From: Ferruginibacter sp. | Lineage (GTDB): Bacteria; Bacteroidota; Bacteroidia; Chitinophagales; Chitinophagaceae | DNA: 9,661 nucleotides | NCBI GenBank assembly: GCA_018882645.1 | Contig: VERM01000039.1 | Coordinates: forward strand, 1-9,661 | Reading direction: 5' to 3' | In this document: positions 1 to 6,803 of the stretch, in pieces | Layout of the letters: every line of letters begins with the position of its first letter | Numbering within the stretch: position 1 is the stretch's first letter | Program-made: the position numbers and the translations under genes | The notes under the pieces: generated by a model | Told to the model about the DNA's origin: nothing | What the model saw: the letters and a program-made list of their open reading frames with translations, nothing else | Database searches by the model: none

Positions 1-1
1 A

Positions 2-61
2 GATAACGCTTCATCTTTGGATGAATTCATCAAGAGCGAATTTGGAATAGATTCCGTTTAG
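2..61 (+). CDS. C-terminal end of an unidentified gene (partial, cut by left edge)
   Basis: An open plus-strand frame enters from the left edge and ends at a TAG at 59-61, giving 19 residues that end in EFGIDSV. It stops 6 bp before the convergent stop codon of tamL (68-70). This is the tight end-to-end packing seen elsewhere in the window, for example at 3267/3278. The peptide is acidic and fits a soluble protein tail, but it is too short to assign a family. An open frame of this length can also arise by chance, so the call rests mostly on spacing and plausible composition. Confidence 0.4.
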   Translation, partial: DNASSLDEFIKSEFGIDSV

Positions 62-67
62 GAATCA

Positions 68-2485
68 TCAGAAAGGATACCCAATGCCAATACTGAAGTT
101 GAAATTCTCATATCTCCATTTTCTGTATTCATCATTTTCTCCCCTTGAAAACAGTTTCTTCAAAACATCATTGAATCCTATTGGGGGCAGCTTCCATCCA
201 TCATTGATGTAAAACAACTCGGGTCTTTTGAAGCGGAAGCCAAAATCAAAACGTACTATGAAGTAGTTGAAATCGAATCTGAGCCCGGTACCTGCTGCAA
301 TACCTATTTGTCTGTAAAAATTTTTAAAACTGATTTGTGTGGTATCTGTGTTTCTGTCTGTTTTTGTATTTCTCAAATTCCATACATTACCGATATCTGT
401 AAATACTGCACCTTTTAGTTTTAATGTATTCGGAATGATCTGAATAATGTCGAATCTGTATTCAGCATTCAACTCCAGCTGAAAATCGCCGGTACGATCG
501 TTGAATATTGTTCTGGTCGAAGAGAAAGGGATTAATTCCTGTCCGCCCGGACCAATACCTCTCACAGGCCATCCTCTCATACTGTTACTACCACCTCCAA
601 AATACTGTTTAAAAAAAGGAAGGGTTCTGTTCGTGTCACTTCCCAACAACGGGATACCTATGCCTAATAAACCTCGGAACGCCCAGGAAGATTTTTCATA
701 ACGGATATTATTTTTGACTTCTGCGCCAAATTTTATAAAATTTCTTTTGTACTTGCTGAACAAAGGGATTGTACCCCAGGTAATTCCTGATTCTTCAAGG
801 CTTAGTTTAGTGAAAAGTTCGTTTGAATACGTATTGTCTTTATTGTATGTTGTTACTGTTTTTGAAAGAATAATTCCCATACCAGCCACCAGAGCCGTAT
901 TATATGAAGAACGCAGGAAAGGGTTTTCTTTGAGTATATTCTTGAAGCTGTCTGATTGATTGAATAAATTACTGAAGCCAATGTTTAAAGGTGACCATGC
1001 CCATTTCCATCCACTCTTGTTGATACCCGTCCAGCCAAAACTTCCGTTGAATGATCTGAGATTAAAAAGATTAAATCGGTTGTTGTATGAGAAGTCAGTG
1101 GATACAAATGTTTCTTCCGTATTGCGCTGACTTTTAGTGAAAAATCTGGGTATTTGAGGAACGACCAGTCCGGGGAAATATGTATTGTTACTGTAGCTTA
1201 GTTCATTGGAGTTGATCAATTGATTATTGATACCCCTACTATTGTTGTTTAGTTCCAACCCTGCACGGACATTATGTATCATTCGTATGCCTTGTTTGGC
1301 AAGATTTCTGTCTTTAAAAGAAATGTTTCCTGACAAACCGAATAAGTTACCGGCGATGATGTTGCTCGTATTGCTTGCTGCTGAATAGCTGACTTCAGCA
1401 GCAGATTCAAATCCATATTTTTTTGATGGGGAGAGTTCTATAAACAAATCAATTTTTCCGGGAGACCCCATCACATCACTTATCAGTATGTTTACATTTT
1501 GCCAAATACCAGTTTTGGAGAGGTTGTAAATGGTATTGAAATATTCTGTCTGATTGAATACATCGCCTGTTTTTATGACAATCAGTTTATTGAAAATATT
1601 TTCATTGATTATTTTTTTATGATAAAAAATATGCTGATCGTTGCTTGTGGTGTGGATAAAACGAACTGTATCGTTAGCTATGTCATTCGGTTTAAAATCG
1701 GGGTAAATGTTTACATTTCTGATATGATATTGAGTAAGATTGGATGAATCCGCATTGGGATTTACAGTTATAGACAATTTGATGCTTGGATTATTGGTTT
1801 GCTGCTGGGCTTTTGCTATCAGTATCTGTTGTTCAAATGGGTTGTCAGATACAGAGATTAGAGCCTCATTGGTTGTATCTCCAATCACTTTTAGTTCCGA
1901 AGTTGTAAATTTATAATAACCGTTGTTTTTAAAACTGTCCACAATTCTGTTCAATTCCGAAGTGATGGCCAATTTGGTAATGGGTGTATTCTTTTTTAGT
2001 ATAGAGGATTTGCTGTATAAAATCAATTTTTCTTTTACGTCCGGATTCGTGGATTTGTAAGTTATGGTATCAATCATTGTAGGCTCTGAAAGGTTCGCAT
2101 TGTAGTTGACAATTATTTTTTTTCCAATGGTGTCTATGGTGTAAAAAACACTTGCATGATAATACCCCAAATGATAAAGCGATGCAATCATATTCTTAAC
2201 CGAAAGATTGGTGAAAACAGTATCGAATATGACAGGCCTGTTGATTGTTTTTAAAATAATAAATCTTTGACTGACATTCACCTTTGCGCTGTCATCCAAT
2301 TGCGCAATTAGCCTCTGTTGAATAAATAATTTTTCTGATTTTTTTAGTTTTTGTCCAGTAACTTCGATTTTATTTTTGTAGAAGTAATAATTTTTTTGAG
2401 GAGCATTCACTACAAATATTTTGCCACATGAGCTTAAAAAAATCAATAAGGGAACGATTGCCCAAAGCAGCGGCATTTTTTTCAT
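68..2485 (-). CDS. tamL: TamL-like outer-membrane assembly lipoprotein (Omp85/BamA superfamily)
   Basis: This is an 805-residue Omp85-superfamily protein. The start is the ATG at 2485, because it places a lipoprotein signal peptide at the N-terminus: two lysines, a hydrophobic stretch, then a lipobox LSSC with the acylated cysteine at residue 20. A longer reading from TTG at 2521 would add 12 residues before it. Residues ~35-400 are a soluble region expected to hold POTRA-type domains that receive substrate in the periplasm. Residues ~410-805 are rich in alternating aromatic/polar strands and form the C-terminal D15/surface-antigen beta-barrel. The barrel has the glycine-rich GGGSNSMRGW segment near residues 627-640, matching the conserved VRGF-type loop motif, and a terminal phenylalanine (GIGYPF), the usual outer-membrane barrel signal. 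A lipid-anchored TamA relative is characteristic of Bacteroidota, where TamL works with inner-membrane TamB in outer-membrane biogenesis. BamA itself is less likely because of the lipobox. No tamB is visible in this window. Confidence 0.87.
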   Translation of the reverse strand: MKKMPLLWAIVPLLIFLSSCGKIFVVNAPQKNYYFYKNKIEVTGQKLKKSEKLFIQQRLIAQLDDSAKVNVSQRFIILKTINRPVIFDTVFTNLSVKNMIASLYHLGYYHASVFYTIDTIGKKIIVNYNANLSEPTMIDTITYKSTNPDVKEKLILYSKSSILKKNTPITKLAITSELNRIVDSFKNNGYYKFTTSELKVIGDTTNEALISVSDNPFEQQILIAKAQQQTNNPSIKLSITVNPNADSSNLTQYHIRNVNIYPDFKPNDIANDTVRFIHTTSNDQHIFYHKKIINENIFNKLIVIKTGDVFNQTEYFNTIYNLSKTGIWQNVNILISDVMGSPGKIDLFIELSPSKKYGFESAAEVSYSAASNTSNIIAGNLFGLSGNISFKDRNLAKQGIRMIHNVRAGLELNNNSRGINNQLINSNELSYSNNTYFPGLVVPQIPRFFTKSQRNTEETFVSTDFSYNNRFNLFNLRSFNGSFGWTGINKSGWKWAWSPLNIGFSNLFNQSDSFKNILKENPFLRSSYNTALVAGMGIILSKTVTTYNKDNTYSNELFTKLSLEESGITWGTIPLFSKYKRNFIKFGAEVKNNIRYEKSSWAFRGLLGIGIPLLGSDTNRTLPFFKQYFGGGSNSMRGWPVRGIGPGGQELIPFSSTRTIFNDRTGDFQLELNAEYRFDIIQIIPNTLKLKGAVFTDIGNVWNLRNTKTDRNTDTTQISFKNFYRQIGIAAGTGLRFDFNYFIVRFDFGFRFKRPELFYINDGWKLPPIGFNDVLKKLFSRGENDEYRKWRYENFNFSIGIGYPF
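1376..1403. repeat. 10-bp perfect inverted repeat inside tamL
   Basis: TGCTGCTGAA at 1376-1385 is the exact reverse complement of 1394-1403, with an 8-base loop between them. It lies in the coding sequence around the junction between the soluble region and the barrel of TamL and encodes part of an AAEVSYSAAS segment. The repeated alanine/serine codons may explain it fully. Confidence 0.6.
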
Positions 2486-2520
2486 AACTCGATAAATAAA
2501 TATCAGACACAAATTAAGCA

Positions 2521-3267
2521 ATGTTGACTAAATCTGTAATAAAATACATTCAAAGTTTGCAACAGAAGAAATATCGTGATGTACATCATGCATTTGTTGC
2601 GGAAGGTCCGAAAGTGGTTCTTGATTTGATTGCTTCATCGTTTTCCAATGTTAAAGAGGTATATGCCATTGAATCATGGCTTGAAGAAATAAATCCTTCT
2701 TTATTGAATTCAATCAGAGATAAATTATATTTAGTCAAATCACACGAACTTGAAAAAATATCCCAATATACGACTCCCAACAAAGTAGTTGGTATATTTT
2801 CTAAATTCAAATCAGATAATCAAATTTCTTTGAAAAACAGCTCATCATTATTGTTGGATTCCATTCAGGATCCTGGCAATTTGGGTACAATCATCAGAAC
2901 TGCCGATTGGTTTGGTATAAAAAATATCATCTGCACTCCTGATACAGCTGATATGTATAACAGTAAAGTGGTTCAGTCAACCATGGCCAGCCTTGCGAAT
3001 GTAAATATCATTTATGATGACTTGCTGAAATGGATCCATGCTCCTAAAACTATTCCGGTTATCTCAGCCGTACTGGGTGGTGATCCTTTGTCTTCTTTCA
3101 CTGATAAAGGACATTTTATGTTGGTGATTGGTAATGAGTCAGGTGGTATTCGCTCTGAAATCATTCAAGCCTCCGACAAAAAGTTAACTATACCGGTTTT
3201 TGGAAATGCTGAATCATTGAATGCCGCTGTTGCCACCGGCATTTTTCTACATTATCTAAAATCATGA
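2521..3267 (+). CDS. SpoU/TrmH-family RNA 2'-O-ribose methyltransferase
   Basis: This 248-residue protein of the SPOUT superfamily transfers a methyl group from S-adenosylmethionine to a ribose 2'-OH in rRNA or tRNA. Residues ~15-95 resemble the SpoU substrate-binding domain (KYRD..HAFVAEGPKVVLDL). Residues ~108-248 are the trefoil-knot catalytic domain. All three family motifs are visible: motif 1 DPGNLGTIIRTADW (117-130, with N120 and the catalytic-type R126), motif 2 VIGNESGGI (202-210, N205/E206), and motif 3 IPVFGNAESLNAAVATGIF (224-242, S232-L233-N234). Length and architecture fit the RlmB/TsnR-like branch, but the target nucleotide cannot be read from sequence, so no symbol is given. 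It starts at ATG 2521, 35 bp from the divergent tamL start, so promoters of the pair probably overlap the neighbouring coding regions. Its TGA lies 10 bp from the convergent permease stop. Confidence 0.93.
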   Translation: MLTKSVIKYIQSLQQKKYRDVHHAFVAEGPKVVLDLIASSFSNVKEVYAIESWLEEINPSLLNSIRDKLYLVKSHELEKISQYTTPNKVVGIFSKFKSDNQISLKNSSSLLLDSIQDPGNLGTIIRTADWFGIKNIICTPDTADMYNSKVVQSTMASLANVNIIYDDLLKWIHAPKTIPVISAVLGGDPLSSFTDKGHFMLVIGNESGGIRSEIIQASDKKLTIPVFGNAESLNAAVATGIFLHYLKS

Positions 3268-3277
3268 TTGTCTCACT

Positions 3278-4531
3278 CTATTTGAATTGGATTGCTTTAA
3301 TTGCAGAGATTTTTCTGATGAGCAAGGTGGGAAGAATGAGTGTAAAAAGGCATATACACAGGGTCGCTACATCTACTGCCAAAACCTGCCACCAAACCAC
3401 CTTAACACTTACAGAAGAAATGTAGTATGCTTCTTCATTTAGTTTGATGAATCCGGTTTTTTCTTGAATATAGCAGAGCAATAATCCAATGACAGTGCCA
3501 ATAATAATTCCAATGGCTGCAATATAGGTTGTATTGAAAAGGAAAATCTGTTGAATTTTCCAGTTATTTGTTCCTATTGCTTTGAGAACCCCAATCATTT
3601 TTGTTCTTTCTAAAACCAGTATGATCAGACAGGTTATCAGGTTAACTGCAGCAATGACAATCATTATCAGCAGTAAGATATTTTTAACCTGATCCTGCAG
3701 GCTCAACCAGTCAAATATATTGGGATAGATTTCTTTGATGCTTTTGCTGTACCATGTCTGAGGCAGTTGACCGTATATCCTTTTTGAGATACTGTCTGTT
3801 TTATGATAATCTTTTAGGAAAATTTCGTATCCGCCGATTTGGTCACCCTCCCAGTTATTCAATCTGCGAATCATATTGATATCACAGATTGCAAAATTTT
3901 TATCGTATTCTTCAATTCCAATTTTGAAAATTCCTGATACTTTTAATTTTCTCGCAGTTTTTGTGCCGTCATTTCTGAAGAAGAAAACGATGAGTGTGTC
4001 TCCGGTACGAATATCCAGTCTTTTTGCAGTATAACTACTGATATTTATTTCTTTGCTGTAGCTGCTGTCTTTAAAAGTACACCAACTGCCATTTTGAAGG
4101 AAACGTTGCAGTCTTTGGAAATTAAAGCTGCTGTCAATGCCTTTTAAAAGCACACTCTCAATACCATTATTGTTTTTTATGATAGCAGATTTGGTGGCAT
4201 ATCTTTCCACTGAAACCGCTTCGGGGATAGATTGCAAAAATGTCTCTACTTCTAAATTTTTTTTAAATGGCGCTTCCTCGGAAATACCTATGTTGTTTGT
4301 CAGGGTTTGCTGTACTCTGACGTGTCCCCAGAAACTAAATATCTTATTGGCAACTTCTTCCTGAAAGCCATTGGCAATGCTGATTCCGACAATCATGACC
4401 GTAACGCTCAGGCTAGTGGAAAATATAGCCAGACGGATGATAAACCGGGAGAAAGTTTTATGCCCTTTCATTCCGATCTTTTTAGCTATAAACAGAGGCA
4501 GATTCAACAGATAAATTTTACTATCTTTCAA
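3278..4531 (-). CDS. LolC/LolE-like ABC transporter permease (FtsX/MacB family)
   Basis: This membrane protein of about 417 residues has the LolC/E/MacB layout. There is one N-terminal transmembrane helix (~32-54, LAIFSTSLSVTVMIVGISIA), a large periplasmic MacB_PCD-type domain (~55-282), then three helices (~284-306, ~332-353, ~378-403) forming the FtsX domain. The cytoplasmic loop ERTKMIGVLKAIGTN (~307-325) is the family coupling segment that contacts the ATPase. The C-terminus (RKISAIKAIQFK) is also typical. In this family the likely role is extraction of lipoproteins from the inner membrane with a LolD-type ATPase, or a related envelope export task. No ATPase gene is adjacent, so the partner would be encoded elsewhere. 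The frame has no upstream ATG before an in-frame TAG near 4562. Candidate starts are TTG 4531 (used here), TTG 4507 (giving MNLPLFIAKKIG), and ATG 4471, which begins only ~10 residues before the first helix. Confidence 0.88.
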   Translation of the reverse strand: MKDSKIYLLNLPLFIAKKIGMKGHKTFSRFIIRLAIFSTSLSVTVMIVGISIANGFQEEVANKIFSFWGHVRVQQTLTNNIGISEEAPFKKNLEVETFLQSIPEAVSVERYATKSAIIKNNNGIESVLLKGIDSSFNFQRLQRFLQNGSWCTFKDSSYSKEINISSYTAKRLDIRTGDTLIVFFFRNDGTKTARKLKVSGIFKIGIEEYDKNFAICDINMIRRLNNWEGDQIGGYEIFLKDYHKTDSISKRIYGQLPQTWYSKSIKEIYPNIFDWLSLQDQVKNILLLIMIVIAAVNLITCLIILVLERTKMIGVLKAIGTNNWKIQQIFLFNTTYIAAIGIIIGTVIGLLLCYIQEKTGFIKLNEEAYYISSVSVKVVWWQVLAVDVATLCICLFTLILPTLLIRKISAIKAIQFK

Positions 4532-4581
4532 AAATAAATGATTTAAATTACTTTCAGAATTCTATTTAAAAATACAACCAC

Positions 4582-5880
4582 ATGTATTGGAGTGTAAACC
4601 GCTACGGCTTTTTTTCATTTTTTGGTTTCTTTTTTTTTATTTCTATTTTATCAAATGCACAGCATGTGGAAAGAATTTATGCTCCCTATATCAAGACTGC
4701 TCAGCTTTTTGAGTATGGCAACCAGCAAGGACTTCCGGTTTATGTTCTTAATGGCGGCAATCGCCTGGAACTCGAATTTGATGATATGGAGGGCGGGGTA
4801 AAAAATTATTACTACAGTTTTCTACTTTGCGATTACAACTGGAAACCAAGTAGCTTAAACGTATTTGATTATGTTAAAGGATTTACACAAAATCGCATCA
4901 ATACCTACCGCTTCTCCAGTATAGCATTCACAAGATATACGCATTATCAGGCTTTTTTGCCAGAGCAAAATGCTGTTCCCACACAATCGGGTAATTATCT
5001 TTTGAAAGTATATCTGGATGGAGATACATCCAAAACCGTATTCACGAAACAGATGCTCGTTGTGGAGCCCAAAGCAATTGTCAGTGCTTCCGTTGTCCAA
5101 CCCTTTACTCCACAGTTGTTCAGCACCCATCAGAGAGTTCGCTTTTCGGCCAACATAAAAGACATTAACTCTTTCAGTGCAGCACAACAGGTAAAGGTGG
5201 TAGTACTTCAAAATAACAGATGGGATAATTCTGTCAGAGATATTCAGCCTACCTATATAAGAGGCAATTTGCTTGAATACAATACTGAACAAGTTGCGGT
5301 TTTCCCAGGAGGTAAAGAGTGGCGCTGGCTGGATCTTCGGAGCTTCAGGCTGCTGAGCGACAGGGTAGATAGTGCTTCTACCTACAATAATGCGACCGAT
5401 ATTTTTTTAAAAACAGATATCGACCGATCCGGTCAACGTTATGTCTATTATCCTGATTTCAATGGTATGTATCAAATAGTCACCTATGAAAGCATCAATC
5501 CTTTTTGGCAGGGTGATTATGCTTCAGTGCATTTTAATTTGAAAGTCGACAATCATTATCCTTCTAACACTAAAGATATTTTTTTGGCCGGTCAATTTAC
5601 CGGCTATCAATTTACTGACGAATGGAAAATGAATTTTAATAAAGAATCTGGAAAATACGAATGCAAGACATTTCTTAAACAAGGTTATTATAATTATACA
5701 TACATCATGGTAGATAAAAATAATCCTGAATTACAAATGCCGCTTGAGGGGAATTATTGGGAAGCTGAAAATTCCTATACCATACTGGTATATTATAAGT
5801 CGTTTACAGACCGTAATGATCGGCTTATAGGCTGCAGTATCATCAATTCAAGAACAGACAAGCCCGGATTTTCGTTCTGA
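4582..5880 (+). CDS. Type IX secretion system plug protein (DUF5103 family)
   Basis: This 432-residue exported protein has a signal peptide at residues 1-26 (phenylalanine-rich core, cleavage likely after SNA before QHV). The mature part carries the conserved features of the DUF5103/T9SS plug family as I know it: IKTAQLFEYGNQQGLPVYVLNGG (~37-59), LELEFDDMEGGVKNYYYSFLLCDYNW (~62-87), FDYVKGFTQNRINTYRFSS (~94-112) and TRYTHYQAFLP (~115-125), followed by SGNYLLKVYLDGD. In flavobacteria, a Plug protein occupies the periplasmic side of the giant SprA translocon barrel when no cargo-PorV complex is engaged, keeping the T9SS channel sealed. The C-terminal ~130 residues look beta-rich and may be a further domain. 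No other T9SS genes (sprA, porV, gldK-N) are in the window, which is normal because these genes are scattered. It is divergent from the permease gene with ~50 bp between starts. Its signal-peptide region contains three T tracts. Confidence 0.85.
   Translation: MYWSVNRYGFFSFFGFFFFISILSNAQHVERIYAPYIKTAQLFEYGNQQGLPVYVLNGGNRLELEFDDMEGGVKNYYYSFLLCDYNWKPSSLNVFDYVKGFTQNRINTYRFSSIAFTRYTHYQAFLPEQNAVPTQSGNYLLKVYLDGDTSKTVFTKQMLVVEPKAIVSASVVQPFTPQLFSTHQRVRFSANIKDINSFSAAQQVKVVVLQNNRWDNSVRDIQPTYIRGNLLEYNTEQVAVFPGGKEWRWLDLRSFRLLSDRVDSASTYNNATDIFLKTDIDRSGQRYVYYPDFNGMYQIVTYESINPFWQGDYASVHFNLKVDNHYPSNTKDIFLAGQFTGYQFTDEWKMNFNKESGKYECKTFLKQGYYNYTYIMVDKNNPELQMPLEGNYWEAENSYTILVYYKSFTDRNDRLIGCSIINSRTDKPGFSF
4609..4638 (+). 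repeat. Cluster of T homopolymers in the signal-peptide coding region
   Basis: Runs of 7 T (4609-4615), 6 T (4618-4623) and 9 T (4630-4638) lie within 30 bases of the plug protein gene, encoding its phenylalanine-rich signal core. A one-base change in any run would shift the frame before the mature protein. Confidence 0.75.
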
Positions 5881-5897
5881 CGTGCATTCGCAATCGG

Positions 5898-5917
5898 GTT
5901 ATGATAAAAATCATGAC
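5898..5917 (+). terminator. Weak hairpin after the plug gene
   Basis: GTTATGAT at 5898-5905 can pair with ATCATGAC at 5910-5917 (8 pairs, one G-U) around an AAAA loop, 17 bases after the plug stop codon. No T run follows, so it is not a classic intrinsic terminator. It may only be a 3'-end stabilising stem or chance. Confidence 0.25.
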
Positions 5918-5980
5918 AGTCAAGTGATCTATAAATATTTTTTCAACTGATAAAATGGATTATTCAAATTCAGATTTCAT

Positions 5981-5988
5981 TATCTTTG
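5981..5988 (+). promoter_or_regulatory. Bacteroidota -7 promoter box for the SRP RNA gene
   Basis: TATCTTTG matches the primary-sigma -7 consensus of Bacteroidota (TAnnTTTG) at every fixed position. It ends 4 bases before the first paired G of the SRP RNA, which is the expected distance to a transcription start. A clean TTG element at about -33 is absent. The best is a partial match near 5955-5957. Confidence 0.75.
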
Positions 5989-5992
5989 CAAC

Positions 5993-6086
5993 GGCAAGTC
6001 TTATACGACCAGCTCCTGTTGAACTCCCCCAGGATCGGAAGATAGCAAGGGTAAATGGTTGAGCGGTGCGATGTAAGTAACTTGCC
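5993..6086 (+). ncRNA. ffs: Signal recognition particle RNA, small bacterial type (4.5S-like)
   Basis: This is the RNA core of the signal recognition particle, which binds Ffh and guides ribosomes making membrane and exported proteins to FtsY and the Sec translocon. The sequence folds as the family hairpin. A closing stem pairs GGCAAGT (5993-5999) with ACTTGCC (6080-6086), 7 of 7. A middle stem pairs ACC and GCTC (6008-6010, 6012-6015) with GAGCGGT (6061-6067) around a bulged A. A CCC/GGG stem follows (about 6027-6029 with 6049-6051). The apical stem ATC-GGAA-GAT (6034-6043) carries the GGAA tetraloop and the asymmetric AGCA segment (6044-6047) that forms the Ffh M-domain binding site. The stretch GTTGAACTCCCCCAGGA is strongly conserved in small bacterial SRP RNAs. 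At ~94 nt the length is normal. Ends are placed at the outer stem; the true 5' end may be 1-2 nt earlier. Confidence 0.95.
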
Positions 6087-6092
6087 TTTTTT
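6080..6092 (+). terminator. Intrinsic terminator of ffs
   Basis: The 3' arm of the SRP closing stem (6080-6086) is followed directly by six T (6087-6092). The mature RNA's own end stem thus serves as the terminator stem, a common arrangement for ffs. Confidence 0.65.
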
Positions 6093-6110
6093 GATTTTTA
6101 TTTAATTTAG
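6082..6110 (+). promoter_or_regulatory. Possible promoter for the transaldolase gene
   Basis: TTG at 6082-6084 and TAATTTAG at 6103-6110 are 18 bases apart and resemble the Bacteroidota TTG...TAnnTTTG promoter with one mismatch in the -7 box. Transcription would start near 6115, giving a leader of about 23 nt. The -33 element would overlap the last stem of ffs. In AT-rich DNA such matches are frequent, so this is tentative. Confidence 0.35.
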
Positions 6111-6137
6111 TCTCTAAAATATTAATACTCTTTTTTT

Positions 6138-6791
6138 ATGAAATTTTTTATAGACACTGCCAATCTAGCACAAATAAAAGAAGCCAATGATTTGGGAATT
6201 TTGGATGGTGTGACAACCAACCCTTCATTGATGGCTAAAGAGGGGGTCAAAGGAGCTGATGCTGTTATGCAACATTATAAAACCATTTGTGAGATGGTAG
6301 ATGGAGATATCAGTGCGGAAGTGATTTCCACAGATTTTGATGGCATTATAGCTGAAGGTAAAAAACTGGCTGCTATACATAAAAATATTGTTGTTAAAGT
6401 GCCATTGATTAAAGACGGCATAAAGGCTATCAAATGGTTTACTGAAAACAATATCCGCACAAACTGCACACTCATTTTTTCTGCAGGTCAGGCTATTCTT
6501 GCTGCCAAAGCAGGTGCTACTTATGTATCACCTTTTATCGGCCGAATCGATGACAGTGGTTGGGATGGTATGGATCTCATTCATCAGTTGAGTCAGATCT
6601 TCAGTATTCAAGGCTACAAAACAGAAATCCTAGCCGCCTCTATTCGCAATCCTAATCATATTATCAAATGTGCTGAAGCCGGAGCAGACGTGTGCACCTG
6701 TCCACTGGATTCCATCCTAGGGTTATTAAAACATCCGCTGACAGATATAGGACTGGCAAAGTTCCTGGAAGATGCGAAGAAATTTTCTTAA
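6138..6791 (+). CDS. Transaldolase of the small FSA/TalC family
   Basis: This 217-residue TIM-barrel class I aldolase forms a Schiff base through K87 (in NIVVKVPL). Asp6 (FIDTAN) and the TTNPSL segment (26-31) are family hallmarks. The length fits the short single-domain FSA/TalC subfamily, not the ~315-residue classical transaldolase. Two positions separate the activities in this family. E. coli fructose-6-phosphate aldolase has Gln59 and Tyr131; transaldolases have Glu and Phe. Here these are E61 (SAEVIS) and F133 (YVSPFIGRIDD), with the shared Thr at 111, so I infer transfer of dihydroxyacetone between sugar phosphates in the non-oxidative pentose phosphate pathway. Pipelines may still name it fructose-6-phosphate aldolase (fsa). 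The ATG is directly preceded by seven T (6131-6137), with no Shine-Dalgarno sequence. It follows ffs by ~50 bp and converges on the minus-strand small gene ending at 6814. Confidence 0.92.
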   Translation: MKFFIDTANLAQIKEANDLGILDGVTTNPSLMAKEGVKGADAVMQHYKTICEMVDGDISAEVISTDFDGIIAEGKKLAAIHKNIVVKVPLIKDGIKAIKWFTENNIRTNCTLIFSAGQAILAAKAGATYVSPFIGRIDDSGWDGMDLIHQLSQIFSIQGYKTEILAASIRNPNHIIKCAEAGADVCTCPLDSILGLLKHPLTDIGLAKFLEDAKKFS

Positions 6792-6803
6792 TAGGTCTTA
6801 GAT

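Noticed and set aside
501..959. Two short plus-strand frames opposite tamL
   Set aside because: Both are antisense to the conserved D15 barrel and proline/leucine-rich by reverse complementation. There is no independent support.
2486..2521. Longer TamL reading from TTG 2521
   Set aside because: It would put 12 residues before a normal lipoprotein signal peptide and overlap the divergent gene's start. ATG 2485 explains the N-terminus better.
4855..5292. Minus-strand 145-residue open frame inside the plug gene
   Set aside because: It is fully covered by the conserved DUF5103 coding region on the plus strand and has no signal, domain or plausible start context.
5881..6137. Possible riboswitch or small ORF in the longest intergenic gap
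   Set aside because: The conserved structure at 5993-6086 is fully explained by SRP RNA. The flanks hold only a weak hairpin and promoter-like sequence, with no ORF.
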